Below are positions 12,441 through 24,350 of a stretch of 64,000 bases of DNA, piece by piece. The DNA lies in contig JASSKH010000007.1 of the NCBI GenBank assembly GCA_031763025.1, forward strand, positions 8,323,930 to 8,387,929. Reading direction: 5' to 3'. Under the pieces are notes generated by a model. That model saw only the letters and a list, made by a program, of their open reading frames with translations, did no database searches and was not told the DNA's origin. The translations under genes and the position numbers were made by a program. This DNA comes from Macrocystis pyrifera (Eukaryota > Sar > Phaeophyceae > Laminariales > Laminariaceae). Numbering within the stretch: the stretch's first letter is position 1; the number at the start of each line of letters is the position of its first letter.

Positions 12441-14480
12441 TTATGGTAGCCGCTCTGCTCTACTATCCGCTGATATGTATAAACGTAGGAGTGCACCGCG
12501 GTGGCGCGTGTCTAGAGAAGGTGGGAGTTATCTATGTAAAATGGTAATTACGTACAAATTTGCATACACGGTGCGAGGCCATTACTTTGACTCGCTGGTG
12601 GCCTAAGTGAGTGCGCGTGAACGACGTGAATTGAGTGTGGAGGAGTTACGGTGTATTGACGAGCCCGATATTGTTATCAAATAAGAATTATTTAAAATAG
12701 TACTGAAGATGAAGAAACTTGTTACTCGTGATTTCAGCGGCAACGACGTGCAGTCGCTGAATTGAAGCCTTTCAGCGTTTGTTCGCCTGTACTGCGAGAG
12801 AGAAAAGCGGAAGGTAGAACATGGATTAACTCGCGGAGGGAAACGAGTACCGGGAGTACGTAGCCGTTGGCGGTACTGTGGAAGCTCTATACACAGGCCG
12901 CAGGTGATGCGGCCCGCCGCCGCCCCGCCTGATCGCAGCACCAGCGACGATCGGGCATCCGCCATGCGCGATGGCGCTTGCAAGGGCCTGGCTGGAAGGC
13001 CTGACCAAGTTGGCTGTTTCCAGCGAAGTCATTGAGTATGCCTGTTTCTACGACATACATCGGTGTGTGCAACTGTTTGTTACATCAAAATGAATACAAT
13101 TCTCGCTGAGCATACAGAAAATCCGAGGAAAACGGTTTTGGATAACACACTGGGATAAGAAACCGCAGCGGTTAATGGAGCCCTAAAATTAGAAATGTCC
13201 CGTGTAAGAAGTGCAGCGGTTTAAAGCAGCACACCAGCCGCAGGCAAAATCATGCGCGCACGTTGGCATACGCGGGGTGTAATTTATGACTAGTTGCATG
13301 CATCGGAACCTACGATGCAGCACCGAGGACGGATAGTAGGCAGAGCTGGGGGCACGGGCGCATGTACAGCATGAATGACATCCCGACTCCAAACCACACC
13401 GACCACAACGATCAACAACCGCCACCAGGAAAAAAACTGCTGTACTCCTCTGCTGTTGTTCTGAGCAGCAGTGCAATTCTCACAGCCAATCGAGAGGACA
13501 GCAGTACGCATGTGCCTGCTGTCGCCACCGTTTGCCTGCGCCACCACCACGCACCGCCGTCTCTGCTGTTGTTCGAGCTGCGCGGTTGGATCGACAAGCT
13601 CGTCATAATTTCATTCACGTATATCGTGGACCCAAAAGCTGCGTCACAGTAGTAGCAAGTTGCCCCCTGCAACCACTTGAGAGCGCAGCAGTAGTAGTAG
13701 CAGTATAGTTCCTGCGGTCGTCCATTGCCTCCACACCATGCACACCGCCTATATCTTGCTGTGCAAACGTTGCTCGACCGGCATTGAGGCGGACGAATAT
13801 GGACTGAAACGCCTCAAAATCGTTGGACGACAGACAACCTACCCTTCTAAGACCCTACACAGCTGGTCGAAACAAGGCTGCAGTGATACTGACTTCTCGA
13901 TACCTGCAACCTACGGTACCCACTTCTTGTAGTGCCAAAACCAAATTTTATAGTACCAACACAAGAAAAAAGCGCAAATTCTATGGTACGAATACGTGCT
14001 TCCTACGTACTTTTCTTGATACTTACATTATCATTAGAACGATAACGGCCCACGTCAACAACGGTGCTGCCGCTTAGCGGCCTGGATCTCGATCGGACCT
14101 CTCTGTATCACCCTTCGACCTGATGATCAACTCCACCCCAACCCAACAGCGGATGGCCAGGTGACGTCGTGGAACGGCATGCTCGTATCATGTACACTCG
14201 GACGGCTCTCGGATTCAACTGGCAACTACACCATCGATTGCCGTGTCGAGGACCATGGCCATATCGAGATAACTGCATCCCAATGTGTGTTGAAACGTTT
14301 AGATTTTTTGTGTGATATTGCTTCTCGATTCGGACTGCCTGCCTTCTTGTTTCCGTCGTTTTGCTAGAACGCATTTTGCAGAAATGTTGCACGGCGCGTC
14401 CAGCGTTTCGAGTTCTGCGCAGCTACATTTATGGTATCTGTTCGGTCGACAGAGTGTTGTTTACGGGGTGCATGTACGTA
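12441..14480. other. No recognisable gene
   Basis: Several short open frames exist on both strands (for example plus 13362-13652 and minus 12603-12983), but none shows a family motif, and splice-like signals are not arranged into a gene. CAGCAGTA and GTAGTAGTAG simple sequence is common (about 13685-13705). Confidence 0.4.
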
Positions 14481-14830
14481 ACGATCGTTGGCGAAAAGTC
14501 AACTTGTATGCCTTTTGTCATCTTGGATTTCACTGCGGCGTTTTATTTGGTACGGCTGTGTTCGCGACACGTCGAGGTCATCGCAATCTGCGCGATGCGA
14601 CTGTGAAGTTATGTTTTGTTTTTTTGCTTCGAAATAGCGGTAACTGCAGCATCTTCAAACAAGTAATATTCTACGTGGCAAATATCGACGTCGCGAAAGA
14701 ATTTTCATACCTCCGTCCAACCTTTTTTTGTTATATGGTAACACCTAGAGAACAGTAGGGCAACCCTTGCCCTTCCCTACTTTCATGGTAAAACCCTAGG
14801 GAACAGCGGGGCAACCCTTGCCCTGCCCTA
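14480..14830 (+). repeat. Dispersed repeat E, copy 1
   Basis: About 300 bp, starting near ATCGTTGGCGAAAAGTC and ending CAGGGCAACCC-type hairpin sequence, recur at 47035-47330 with high similarity. The 3' end carries a short inverted repeat (AGGGCAACCCTTGCCCT) that is duplicated here at about 14757-14775 and 14808-14826. Probably a short non-autonomous element; the second copy sits inside the satellite of the tyrosine-recombinase element. Confidence 0.6.
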
Positions 14831-14959
14831 CATAAGAAGTGCAGCGGTTAAAGAGAGCCCAGAAAAATAGGATCCGTCTCTTGTAATAATACAGCAGGAG
14901 TGCGCGTACAAAACAAGGCACTGAGCCTCAACGTCTAATTAACGTCTTTTAGTAGCGGG

Positions 14960-15720
14960 CCTTAACTGTACTACCGAGCAGCATTGGTTTATATGGATGC
15001 TGTACCTGTACATAGACTTAAATACTATAATCTCGACTACTTCGGAGCCCGCCCTTGGCATATTCTCCCACCTCACAGCCCTCCTCAGACTGTAATAATT
15101 GTCGAAGAGACTGTCGTTGTCGTTGTATGCAGGCTCTCTCTGTGTAAAATCTACGGTAGGGGACTGCGAGCATGAACATATTTTTGAATACCGTACGTCA
15201 TCTGCGAGTTCGACTGTATAAGTTTCATTCTTATCGGAGAGTTTTTTCCCATAATTTCCAAAGTTTGGAAATAATTGGAGACATATATCAATATACCGAG
15301 GCGTTCTGTCACTATTCGTGAAATTCTCCAGAAGCGAAAAATCATTTTTGTTAAATCTAACATGTTTGGAGAAAAAAATCAGGAAAATCTGGAAGATAAA
15401 AAAATTGCGCGAAAAAAACGTGGAACTTTTCGAAATAAAGCTCTCCGATAAGAATGACGCTAAATAGTTGATACACTCAACTTTGCAAGCTGCGTAATAC
15501 GCCTGTTCTATATTCATTTAGTACCTATTGGTATGCGACATCATCACCACTACAACCGAGCAGCATTAATTCAGGAAGGATGCGTACTTGACCTGCACGT
15601 AGACTTGAATGCTATAATCTCGCCTACTTCGGACCACACCCGCGGTATGTCCTCCCACCTCATAGCCCCCCTCAGCCCGTAGTGATCATTATTGCCGAAG
15701 AGAATAATATTAATAGTATA
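14960..15720. repeat. Paired direct repeats about 575 bp apart
   Basis: About 150 bp beginning CCGAGCAGCATT at 14972 (with ATACTATAATCTCG and CTACTTCGGA) recur near 15556. Between them is AT-rich DNA with a 192-codon minus-strand open frame (14939-15517) whose composition (Phe/Asn/Ser-rich, no motif) argues against a real protein. It ends in the CAAGCTGCGTAATACG motif shared with the 16.2-kb repeats. Confidence 0.5.
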
Positions 15721-15804
15721 TGTTCGGGATCGATCTTCGGGTTCTTTGCTTTCTTTTCTTACATTTTCCCCCCGTTTTTACGAGAACCACACCTAGCTCG
15801 GCTC

Positions 15805-16180
15805 AGAGCGTGTCCAAACAGAATCGAAAATCGAAATCGAAAATCGAAATGCCTTCGTTTTCGAGAGTGTTTGAGAGGTGTCCAAGCAGCATCGAAATGA
15901 ACGTGAACACAGAAACCCATGGCTGAAACAACGGAGGGCACAACCTACGGGCCGTTCATACAACTGTGTACACATGCCGACAATGAGCGCTCGGCAACAC
16001 AGATCCACGCCGTTCATAACTAACTGTGCACACATACACTAAATACCGGCAATCTAGCGCTCGACAAGACAGAGCCACCACAGAATGATGTGGTATGTAT
16101 GGTAGATGGCATGTAGATGTATTACATATGTGCAGAAGAGAGAAAACGCACGGGGTGTGTGGTGAATGATACAATATGCC
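15805..16180 (-). repeat. GTGTCTAAACAG-family MITE copy, inverted
   Basis: Begins GTGTCCAAACAGAATCGAAA and continues through sequence that is the diverged reverse complement of about 1330-1483 (GAGCGCTCGG, GTGTACACATGCC). It is a second copy of the TIR family seen at 796-1559. Confidence 0.55.
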
Positions 16181-16214
16181 TGCTATGTTTTTCTCTCAAC
16201 TTATTGTCCAATCT

Positions 16215-16380
16215 GTCAGCTGTGAGTTCGATCGGTTGAATGGTCGATACTCCATTTATTTTGCAGGCTGCGTGATCTGTGATACTTCATGCACTCACAA
16301 AAGTATTTCCAATAATACGTCAGCTGTGAGTTCGACCGGATGAGTGGTCGAACTTCAGAAGCTGCGTGATACGTCCTTTG
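16215..16380 (+). repeat. Short CAGCTGTGAGTTCGA repeats, two copies
   Basis: Two units of roughly 60-85 bp run from GTCAGCTGTGAGTTCGA to AGCTGCGTGATAC (about 16217-16290 and 16318-16375). Related units occur at about 35755-35840 (minus strand) and 37978-38055 (plus strand). The conserved GAGTTCGA core resembles a pol III B-box, so a tRNA-derived SINE is possible but unproven. Confidence 0.45.
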
Positions 16381-16689
16381 CCCAGAAGCAGCAAGTAACC
16401 CAAACGCCGAAGGTGCGTATGCGGTGTGGTCCGCTATACCTGTGGTCTGTTTCCTCCGTGTTGTCGTGCTGTGCGGTGTATGCTACGGCTGTGCGCTGGT
16501 TCATTGTGCGCGATGTGCGTGGTGGTCGTGCGCCGAAACCGCGGTGCGAAACACCTTTCCATTTCATTAAAAATTACCGGTACTAAATTTCACTGTAAAT
16601 ACAGGGTAAATAAGCAAATAAGTGTAAACATGCTTAACCAAGCAACTTCCTGTGAACTGAACTTGCTTTTATAATAAGTACCAAAGGCC

Positions 16690-17400
16690 ACTCTGGCACC
16701 CAAGCGTCTCCTGATCCCCGGGTTTCCGGTTACTCTAATCTCCAGAGTATTATCGGAACAGAAAAACACATGGCTATTTTAACATCCTACGTTCAGAATT
16801 TTTTGGCTGGTTCGTGCTTACCGGAGAGTGACGGTGACTTGCAAGAGGTTCATCACAGCAGCTTGTTTGTTTGTGATTGTCTCGAGATTGATCTCCCGCA
16901 GGTTCTCAACAGAGGTGCTATGAACTGGTTTGTTTTTTCTTGGGCTGGGTTGGGGATGGTTTTTGCGTATTTTGTCCTGCCTACCACCTCGCTCAGTGTC
17001 GGGGCTGGTCTGAGTAATCGGGCCACTCATTTGTGGCACAGGACGCGTTTCCAAAGTTGTGGGCCGTGTTATTTTTCTTCTCGTTTTTGGTATTCACTTT
17101 TCACTTTTCCTTGAAACTTCCTCGTCTTCCCCCCCGTTGCGAGTGGTTCGGCGATGGCTTTCGCTGATGATTTATTCCTGCCCCTTACGGCTAGGCCTTC
17201 CTTCCTTTATCTTTTTTTTACGTACCTTGTCGGCTTCGTTGCCTCGCCGTTCAGAGGTGTGGGAGTGGGTTTTGAGGAGCCGCATACTCGACTCATGTTC
17301 TAGTTCGTGGAATCGGGGTTTCCGTGAATTTCCCATATTTCTGCGTATACAGCTCATCAGAGTGGGCTAGTGTTATGATACTGCCTTCAATGAGACTGAA
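16690..17400 (+). repeat. Old LTR-retrotransposon 3'-end remnant
   Basis: From about 17255 (CAGAGGTGTGGGAGTGGGTT) to about 17385 (GGGCTAGTGTTATGATACTG) this is a diverged copy of the sequence just upstream of the 3' LTR of the Ty3/gypsy element (33165-33300) and of the remnant at 18380-18510. The T-rich part before it resembles a 3' untranslated region. No open frame is convincing. Confidence 0.5.
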
Positions 17401-17969
17401 AACCCGGCAATTACCTGAGTTCAAGTATAGCGATCGTATTTGTATTACTTGGGAGGCGTATCGTAGATGAAAAACCAGGGTATTTCCCAGCGAGGCACGA
17501 GCTTGGCTCTCAGTCTCCACGTGCACGAAGGGAATAAAGCTGCTCTTCTTGTATATCTCTAAGCAAACAACACACGTGAGTACCAACGAGTAACGACAGA
17601 CCTGTCCAGGGATACAAGTGTCCCGACCTTGATCTTAACAGACGCCTACGCCTTGACTTAGGTGCTGCAGTGGTCGAAATTAGTTGAAATTTGGGGTGCA
17701 CAAAAAAATAATTGAGACCAAAAACACAACCCCAACTGAACGTTTGCACTTCAATTGCGGACAGCTACAGCTCCTCACAGTAAACTACGGTCCACGAAAC
17801 TGGGGCATGCTCCTGATGGGTTGTTTGAGGGCGTCGGGTGCGCCAGACGGCAATCAGTCGTAGACAGCCAGAAACGACTGACGAGGTGTTCACGACGTGT
17901 TGTACTCGAAGTTGCGAGCGAGTAGTAACACAAAAAAAAAACTCGCAAAAACGCTGATAATACATATTT
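17401..17969. other. No recognisable gene
   Basis: No coding signal or repeat unit is recognised between the retroelement remnant and element A copy 1. Confidence 0.4.
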
Positions 17970-18262
17970 CACATCTCAGATAACGTAACACTTAACGTTT
18001 TACGTTAATGTTAGACGTCAGCAAAAAAAGAACTGAACGTTACGTTACTACGTTAACTACTTTCTGGATTTTGAGATGACATAGTGTTAGTGTGTTATGA
18101 TATTGGCGGGCGATCGCGTATCATTATGTTTAGAGTGTTGCCTTGATCCCGTACTGACCGCATATGTTACGGTGTCAAGGTATGTAGCCCATAGCGAGTA
18201 ACTCTATGTTAGCGTGTTAGCGGCATTTCTGGTGACTATCGTAACACGTTGAAGGGATAACG

Positions 18263-18791
18263 TTATGGTATCCCCTCTCCCTAGTTGCGGCGTTATGTCC
18301 CCTTTCCTCTGTTGTGGCGTTATGGATAGTAGCAATCTTCCCCTCATCATACCTGGCAGGCGCTACCGCCTTGCAAGTCAGAGGTGTGGGAGTGGGTTGT
18401 GAAGTGCCGCATCTTCGATCCATTCTCCGATTTCTCCGGATTGTTTTAGTTATTACCTGAGTTTTCCATGAATCTGCATATACGGCCCTTCAGGGTGGGC
18501 TAGTGTTATGGTATCCCCTCTCCCCTGTTGCGGTGTTATGTCCCCTCTCCCCTGTTGTGGCGTTATGGTTTGTAGCAATCGTCCCCTCATCATACCTGGC
18601 AGGCGTTGTCGCCTGCTTTTCTGATGAGCGCCTCGCCCCTTCGTTCAGAAGACATCTGGCGAAGCAAACCGCAACTAATACAAGAGCTTATAACATCGTC
18701 AAACACCTCGTGTGAGTGCCAGAACAGAGCCAAAGGCATTAACTTGCTAGCAGTAGCCGGTCCCTAGGTCCATACTGCCTTACACTTAACA
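18263..18791 (+). mobile_element. LTR-retrotransposon remnant (3' internal end plus 288-bp LTR)
   Basis: Contains an LTR start fragment (18263-18370), then the 3' internal sequence shared with 33165-33290, then a 288-bp LTR at 18504-18791 (TGTTATGGTATCCCC to CACTTAACA, so TG...CA). It interrupts element A: copy 2 reads straight through at about 41180-41190. TAACG occurs on both sides as a possible 5-bp target duplication. Its LTR matches the one at 33290-33577 in sequence and length. Confidence 0.65.
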
Positions 18792-18981
18792 GTAACGTAC
18801 ATGGTCAATTAAACGTTAACATTATGTTACCGTGTTAGCGACATCAGCCCGTAGCGAGTAATATTATGCTAGTGTGTCAGCGGGATTCCTACTGGCTACC
18901 GTAACACCCTTTCGACGGATAACGTACACGGCCAAATATACGCGTATTTAACACTATGTTAGTGTGATAGTGAAATTACTA

Positions 18982-19085
18982 TTGCGGGGGACCATACTTG
19001 ATAGGACCTACGGTACACACAAAAACCTATACATTTCCCTATTTTTACAACAATATTTGGTCTTATTAACTATAGTCCCCCGTAA
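18982..19085. mobile_element. 104-bp MITE (TTACGGGGG family), copy 1
   Basis: Ends TTGCGGGGGACC and TCCCCCGTAA form the terminal inverted repeat, flanked by TA on both sides. The corresponding stretch of element A copy 2 (about 41440-41470) lacks it, which gives an empty site. TA target and small size suggest mobilisation by a Tc1/mariner-type transposase; none is encoded here. Confidence 0.75.
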
Positions 19086-19592
19086 TAGGGGCTATCGTAA
19101 CACACGTTAGAGGGATGGCGTATATGGTCAATACAACGTTAACATTATGTTACCGTATCAGCGACAGCATCAGTCCGTATCGAACGACGTTATGTGAGGG
19201 TATTACGGAAGTCTTGCTACGATAGCATTACATGCGTCAAACGGATAACGTATATGATCGATGAAACACTAGCGTTATGTTAATGTGTCAACTCGTATGT
19301 AATGTGTGTACTGTAGTGACACAAGTTAGCAGATAACGTACACCCCCAATCTGACTTCAACAATATGTTACTGCCGTGTTAACCCGTACGTGCGAGTGTG
19401 CAGATTACGTTATAGATGGATAAGGTAATGTGTTGCAGATGGATAATGTACTGGCGGGGTTTCCTAGTAAAAATGAGGCGTTTTTTTTTTTTCGTAGATC
19501 CCTCCTAAATAACCCCTGTTTGGGGGGTTTTAAATATGGGGGCCTTTTTTTTTCCCGGGGATGCCATGCTATCCTCCCCTCGGGGATATTTT

Positions 19593-22108
19593 TTATTCTC
19601 AGTTTGTAGAACTGAGTCTCTGTTTTGGTAAATGCAAATCTGTCCGTCTGTCTGTCTGTCCGCAAGGCTTATATTTTCGAACACTTTCCAATGGCCGATA
19701 TATAAGATCGTTACAGATGATATTCGTACGACGTTTTCAACCCTTACGGACCTTATATACTGAAATATGCCATACCACCAGGCAAATTTAGCCATATAAT
19801 ACATCCACGACATCGTACCATGGTACCATACCGCAAACGTACCATACCATATACTGTGTTTTTCCCGTACCATACCGTCAACACATACCATACCACATAC
19901 GGTGGTTTTCCCATATTCCCATATACCATACCACCAACATATCCCATATTCCCATATACCATACAACCAACTTATCCCATATCCCATACCGAGTTGGGGA
20001 GACGTCTATACACCAGACTAGGTGCCTGCTACTACTGCTGGAGTGCCGTCTTGTTGTGCAAGGGTGGCGATGAATACTCAGACGCCCATACCGAGTCGGA
20101 GACGTCTATACACCAGACCAGGTGCCTGCTACTGCTGTAGTGCTGTCTTGTTGTGCAAGGGTGGCGATGAATACAAGAGTAAGAGTTGGCTCAGACGCTT
20201 GGGTCCCACGCTCAGTGCAGCGCATTGGTCGCTGGTGTGCAAGAAATAGATGAAAAACGTTAGCTACGAGTATTGTTAATACTACTGCTGCATCCGTCTC
20301 GAATGCCAAAGAACGGGCTTTTTTCAGGTTTGGGAAGATACCGTAGGACGCCGCCGGCAAGCTCTTGCCCCCTAGAGCATGCATCCACCTCATTTCTTCG
20401 AGTCCGTCATCTATACTAGTTGATCTTTCCCGCCACCGAGCGGGTTGCCCGTGGGCTGAGTCCGTGTCGAGATCGAGCGGTCTTTGACAGTTACTGTACA
20501 ACAAACGTCTATCGTCTATCGTCGCACGAGCAGGTCTTTTTTGCAGCAGTACAACAAAGGTGTCGAATGGCAAAAAACGGGCTTCTTTTCAGGTTTGGGA
20601 GGATACCGTTGGACGCCACCGGCAAGCTCTTGCCCCCTAGAGCATGCATCCACCTCATTTCTTTGAGCCCGTCATCTATACTAGTTGATCTTGCCCGCCA
20701 CCGCGCGGGTTGCCCGTGGGCTGAGTCTCTGTCGAGATCGAGCGTCTATCGTGTATCGTGGCACCAGCTGAAATAATACTTTTTTGGTGTACTTCGCGTT
20801 TCCATTCGCGTACAATAGCAGGTCTTTACAGCAGTACCACAACAGGAGTGGGTTACTTTTTGTGCCACAGCAAAATTATCTACGAGTACTATCTACTGTG
20901 TCTCGAATGGCAAAAACAATGCATACTATCGCAGGTCTTTTATTACAGCAGCGAAAGGTAAAACATGAAAAAATGAGCTGTTTTCAGGTTTGGGGGGATA
21001 CAGTAGCACGCCGCCGGCAGCTGCAGTGGATTACTTTCTACTTTTCGCCTTTATTTGTTTGCGATCGTCATCGCATGTTTCGGTACTCGCACATAATAAC
21101 CCGCCAGTTGAAAATACTTGTCAATCTGTCGAAGGTGCAACAACCCACAAAATGTTTTTCATTGGCCAAACAGCGTCGTCATTCGCATACTATAGCAGCA
21201 GTAGAGCCTGAAAACTACTACTGTAACCACTAAAAAATTGCGTACGAACTCGTAGGTCTGTTACAACAACAGCAGTTAGTTGATTACTTTCTAATTTTCG
21301 CCTTCATTTGTATTTTGCGATCCTCGTCATATGTTTCGGTACTCGCAAAAAGAATGACCCAAAATTGCATACTATCGTAGGTCTTTTACAACAGCAGTTA
21401 GTTGATCACTTTCTACTTTTCGCCTTTATTTGTATTTTGCGATCCTCATCGTATGTTTCGGTACTCGCAAAAATAATCTGGCAGTTGAAAATACGTCGAT
21501 CTGTCGAAAGTGTAACAACAACACACAACAAAAAATGGGTTTTTTTCAGGTTCGGGAGGACACCGTAGGACGCCGGCGGCAAAAGCTCTTGCCCCCCAGA
21601 GCATGCATCCACCTCAGTTCTCATTTCGCCAACAACAACTATTTCGCGGTACAGAGATTGATCTCTTGTCAATCTGTCGTTTACTTGTTGTAATAAACAA
21701 CCGACATGTTTTGCTTTGGCCAAGAGAGAGTCGTCAGCTTTCTTACTGATTGTTGGAGATCTCTCCCCGTTCATGTTTTGTTTTTCATTGGCCAACAGTC
21801 TTGTATTTAGCCCTGCAACCCCAATTACACCTCAATGATATCGATCCCATTGCTGTGGTACTGGTGCGGGTGCTCGTGCCGTCTTCGTGTGCTGCTGCTG
21901 GATATATGTTCCCGCCGAGTACTATAACAAGTGGTACCGATAGTCAACAAGTAGACGCTCTGCCTGAGCGAAAACACAACACTCTGGGGTTCCGTCTATG
22001 CTGGTCCCGACTGGCCTCTGCCGTCACTCTCAACGACTCTACCTGCGACTTCACAAAAAAAGAGACAAGCAAACTGAGAACAGCGCTCGAATGCATTTCA
22101 TCGAGGGC
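19593..22108 (+). repeat. 2.5-kb insertion made of tandem repeats (repeat D array)
   Basis: Element A copy 2 is continuous at the matching point (about 50460), so this block was inserted. It begins with a CTGTCTGTCTGTC simple repeat, then CCATACCA/CCCATAT-rich sequence (19740-20000), then a 40-bp direct repeat with AGACGTCTATACACCAGAC (20000-20140). From 20285 to 21620 there are several units of repeat D, the first two about 278 bp apart, with TACAGCAGTA and TTACTTTCTA interludes. No coding evidence. Confidence 0.6.
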
Positions 22109-22730
22109 ATTAACAATAGGTATCCCGTACTGGGTTGTCGGCGAAATTAGATCGCACGGCTATGTTATGCTACTCCCACACGCCCGCTTTACCACTAGCA
22201 CAGGTAACACATGTTAGATCTCGGGAATATCCAAAGGGTAACGTAGTAACATTACGTTAGAACGACTTCGGTCCCAACGTTAACTCAGTAACATTAACTT
22301 TGACCCGGACTGATTTTCATGATAACACGGTAACGGAATGTTACCATCAGATCTTTACTGACGGTAACACCGTAACATCATGTTGCAGGGACTTCCGCAT
22401 TTAGGCTATAACATCCAACATAATGTTGCGTATGGGCCGGCTAAGACTGTAATTTATCAAACGTATTTTAAGTGTTACGTTATCTGTGTCTAAGACAATC
22501 AGATGGGGCGTCCAGATAACGTGGTGTTAGTAGCTGGCCATTTGCGTTATGTCACGTTAGTATGTTATCTATAACACAATGTTATGTGTTAATAGTGCTG
22601 GCGAACATGGTAACGTTATGTTAGATTGTGATGTATAACACTCCTCCTAAGGGTAACACTATGTTAGTGTGTTACGTCTAACGCTGCGTCGACAATAACA
22701 TCATGATAAAATCGTGTTATTAATAGTAAA

Positions 22731-22914
22731 TGTTAAGGTATCCCCTCTCCCCCGTTGCGGCGTTATATCCCCTCTTCTCTGTTGCGGCGTTATGGTTTGT
22801 AGCATTCGTCCTCTCATCATACATGACAGGCGTTGTCGCCTGCTTTTCTGATGAGCGCCTCGCCCCTTCGTTCAGAAGACATCTGGCGAGGCAAACCGCA
22901 ACTAATACAAGAAC
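22731..22914 (+). repeat. 5' LTR fragment
   Basis: About 184 bp starting TGTTAAGGTATCCCC match the first two-thirds of the 288-bp LTR at 33290-33577 and end near CTAATACAAGA. The last 100 bp of the LTR and a primer-binding site are missing, so the 5' end was rebuilt by rearrangement. Confidence 0.7.
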
Positions 22915-23005
22915 GCTGACGGTGATGTCAGGCCCGTTGGGCAAAGGAAGAGAAAGGATGGGTCAACGAATGGTGTGCCGGGAGGTCTTCCGCGCCTGGC
23001 ACTGA
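22915..23005 (-). repeat. Inverted integrase fragment at the gag edge
   Basis: These about 90 bases are a diverged reverse complement of 29930-30020, which lies just after the integrase zinc finger. Shared landmarks are ATGGGTCAACG against ATGGGCCAACG, and GGTCTTCCGCGCCTGGCA against AGTCTTGCGCGCTTGGCA. I estimate about 70% identity by eye. It shows an inversion or template switch between related copies. Confidence 0.65.
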
Positions 23006-23661
23006 AGGCGACCCGCGACTCCACCACCGGAAAGCTTGCCGGCACCGAGAATGCCGCCGTGAACACCGGAGCTCCTCCAGGCTCGGCTTCCAGGCCGTCC
23101 GTCGACCGCCTCTACCGCCAGATGCGCATCGGCGCCGCTCACCGCGAAGTGAGGTATGCCGCAAGGTCCTCACGTTCCCCTGATCCATTTTTATCATCCG
23201 CGGCTGAATGGCCTGCTAATTCGACTGCTTGGGACGAGGTATTTCAAGTATCCGAATCTTTCTCAACAAATGGCATTCCATTATGGATGCCCTGTACCAC
23301 TCCCGAAGAAAGGCGCCAAGTCTTTAGGGAGATCAAAGGCCACTGTCTCAACTACAATGGCACGGATCATTCATTTAAGACCTGCACTGCCCCCTTCACC
23401 AACTCTAGCCACTATCTTAACCCCGAGCTAGGCCGACTTGGTGATAACGGTGAAACCTACCGCCGTTGGCAGCGCCGCATGCAGTCATACCGCCGTCCTA
23501 CCCACGTTGGCGGCGAAAACACACGCTCGTCGCCTTCATCGCATCGCAACAAAAACTCGTCTCGTCGCTACGGCAACAACCGCCGTAACGACCACGGGCA
23601 CCCCAACTCTGGTCAGTCTCGTCACGGTGGCGCAAAACAAGGTAATGTTGGAGGCCTTTAA
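22975..23661 (+). pseudogene. Gag-like protein fragment with altered zinc knuckle
   Basis: Gag is the structural, RNA-binding protein of LTR elements. The open frame runs 228 codons to a TAA at 23659. Residues 124-137 (CLNYNGTDHSFKTC) have exact C-x2-C-x4-H-x4-C knuckle spacing, but the second Cys is Tyr (residue 127). The C-terminal 60 residues are rich in Arg, Asn, Ser and His, as in nucleocapsid tails. The N-terminal capsid part is shorter than usual and its start lies in the inverted integrase fragment, so the true gag start is lost. An upstream motif (YRQMRIGAAHREV) resembles one in the 3' domain (YRRMRVGAAQREL at about 31625). Confidence 0.7.
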
Positions 23662-23924
23662 AGTGGTGGCCAATCGGCTGCTTCGCTGACGGTTTTCCAA
23701 CCCCAACACGGCGTTCCCACGGGGCCTTCCTCTGGCCCTCAGGCCCCGGGTATGCGCTACGGATCTGCTGGTGAATCTAACCCCAATGGACGTCAACCAG
23801 GGACCTTCCGCTCCAATTGACTGCCCAACGGCGGTACGTTTGACGTTCCCATCCCGTCGACAGCACTCACGGGAAGCACGTCTGACCCAGACACTGACCA
23901 TCGACCCCCCGGCGACAGCGTTGC

Positions 23925-24350
23925 CCCTTCACCGCCGGCACCAGGTATGCGTACCGCTCCTGATCCCCGCGACGGTCCTTTGGTTGAGACCGTAGGTACT
24001 ACATGTTCACCGCCGGCACCAGGTATGCGTACCGCCCCTGGTGTCTGCGAAGACGGCCGCCTTCCAGTTGCCGTAGGCTCTTCCCCGCCGGCACCAGGCA
24101 TGCTTGTCGCTCCTGGTTCTGGCGAAGACGACGGTAGTGCTCGTAGGTACTACATATTCTTCACCGCCGACACCAGGTATGCGTACCGCTCCTGGTCCCC
24201 GCGAAGATGGTCCTTTGCTTGAGACCGTAGGTACTACATGTTCACCGCCGGCACCGGGTATGCGTACCGCCCCTGGTGTCTGCGAAGACGGCCGCCTTCC
24301 AGCTGCCGTAGGCTCTTCCCCGCCGCCAGCACCAGGCATGCTTGTCGCTT
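23925..24350 (+). repeat. Tandem ~78-bp repeats encoding SPPAPGM linker
   Basis: CACCGCCGGCACCAGG-type starts recur about every 78 bp (about 23930, 24008, 24086, 24162, 24242, 24322). In the element's frame the units read SPPAPGMRTAPG followed by a DGPL or DGRLP tail. A frameshift near 24130-24160 moves the later units to another frame. Probably a flexible Pro-rich spacer between gag and NADAR. Confidence 0.65.

Noticed and set aside
14939..15517. 192-codon minus-strand ORF as a gene
   Set aside because: Composition is that of AT-rich non-coding DNA, there is no motif, and it overlaps a duplicated repeat.
18503..18715. Conserved ~70-codon ORF (also at 22730 and 33290) as a protein gene
   Set aside because: It lies within LTR copies; the conservation is explained by the shared repeat.
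19593..22108. Tandem-repeat ORFs as coding sequence
   Set aside because: Frames differ between repeat units and carry no motif.
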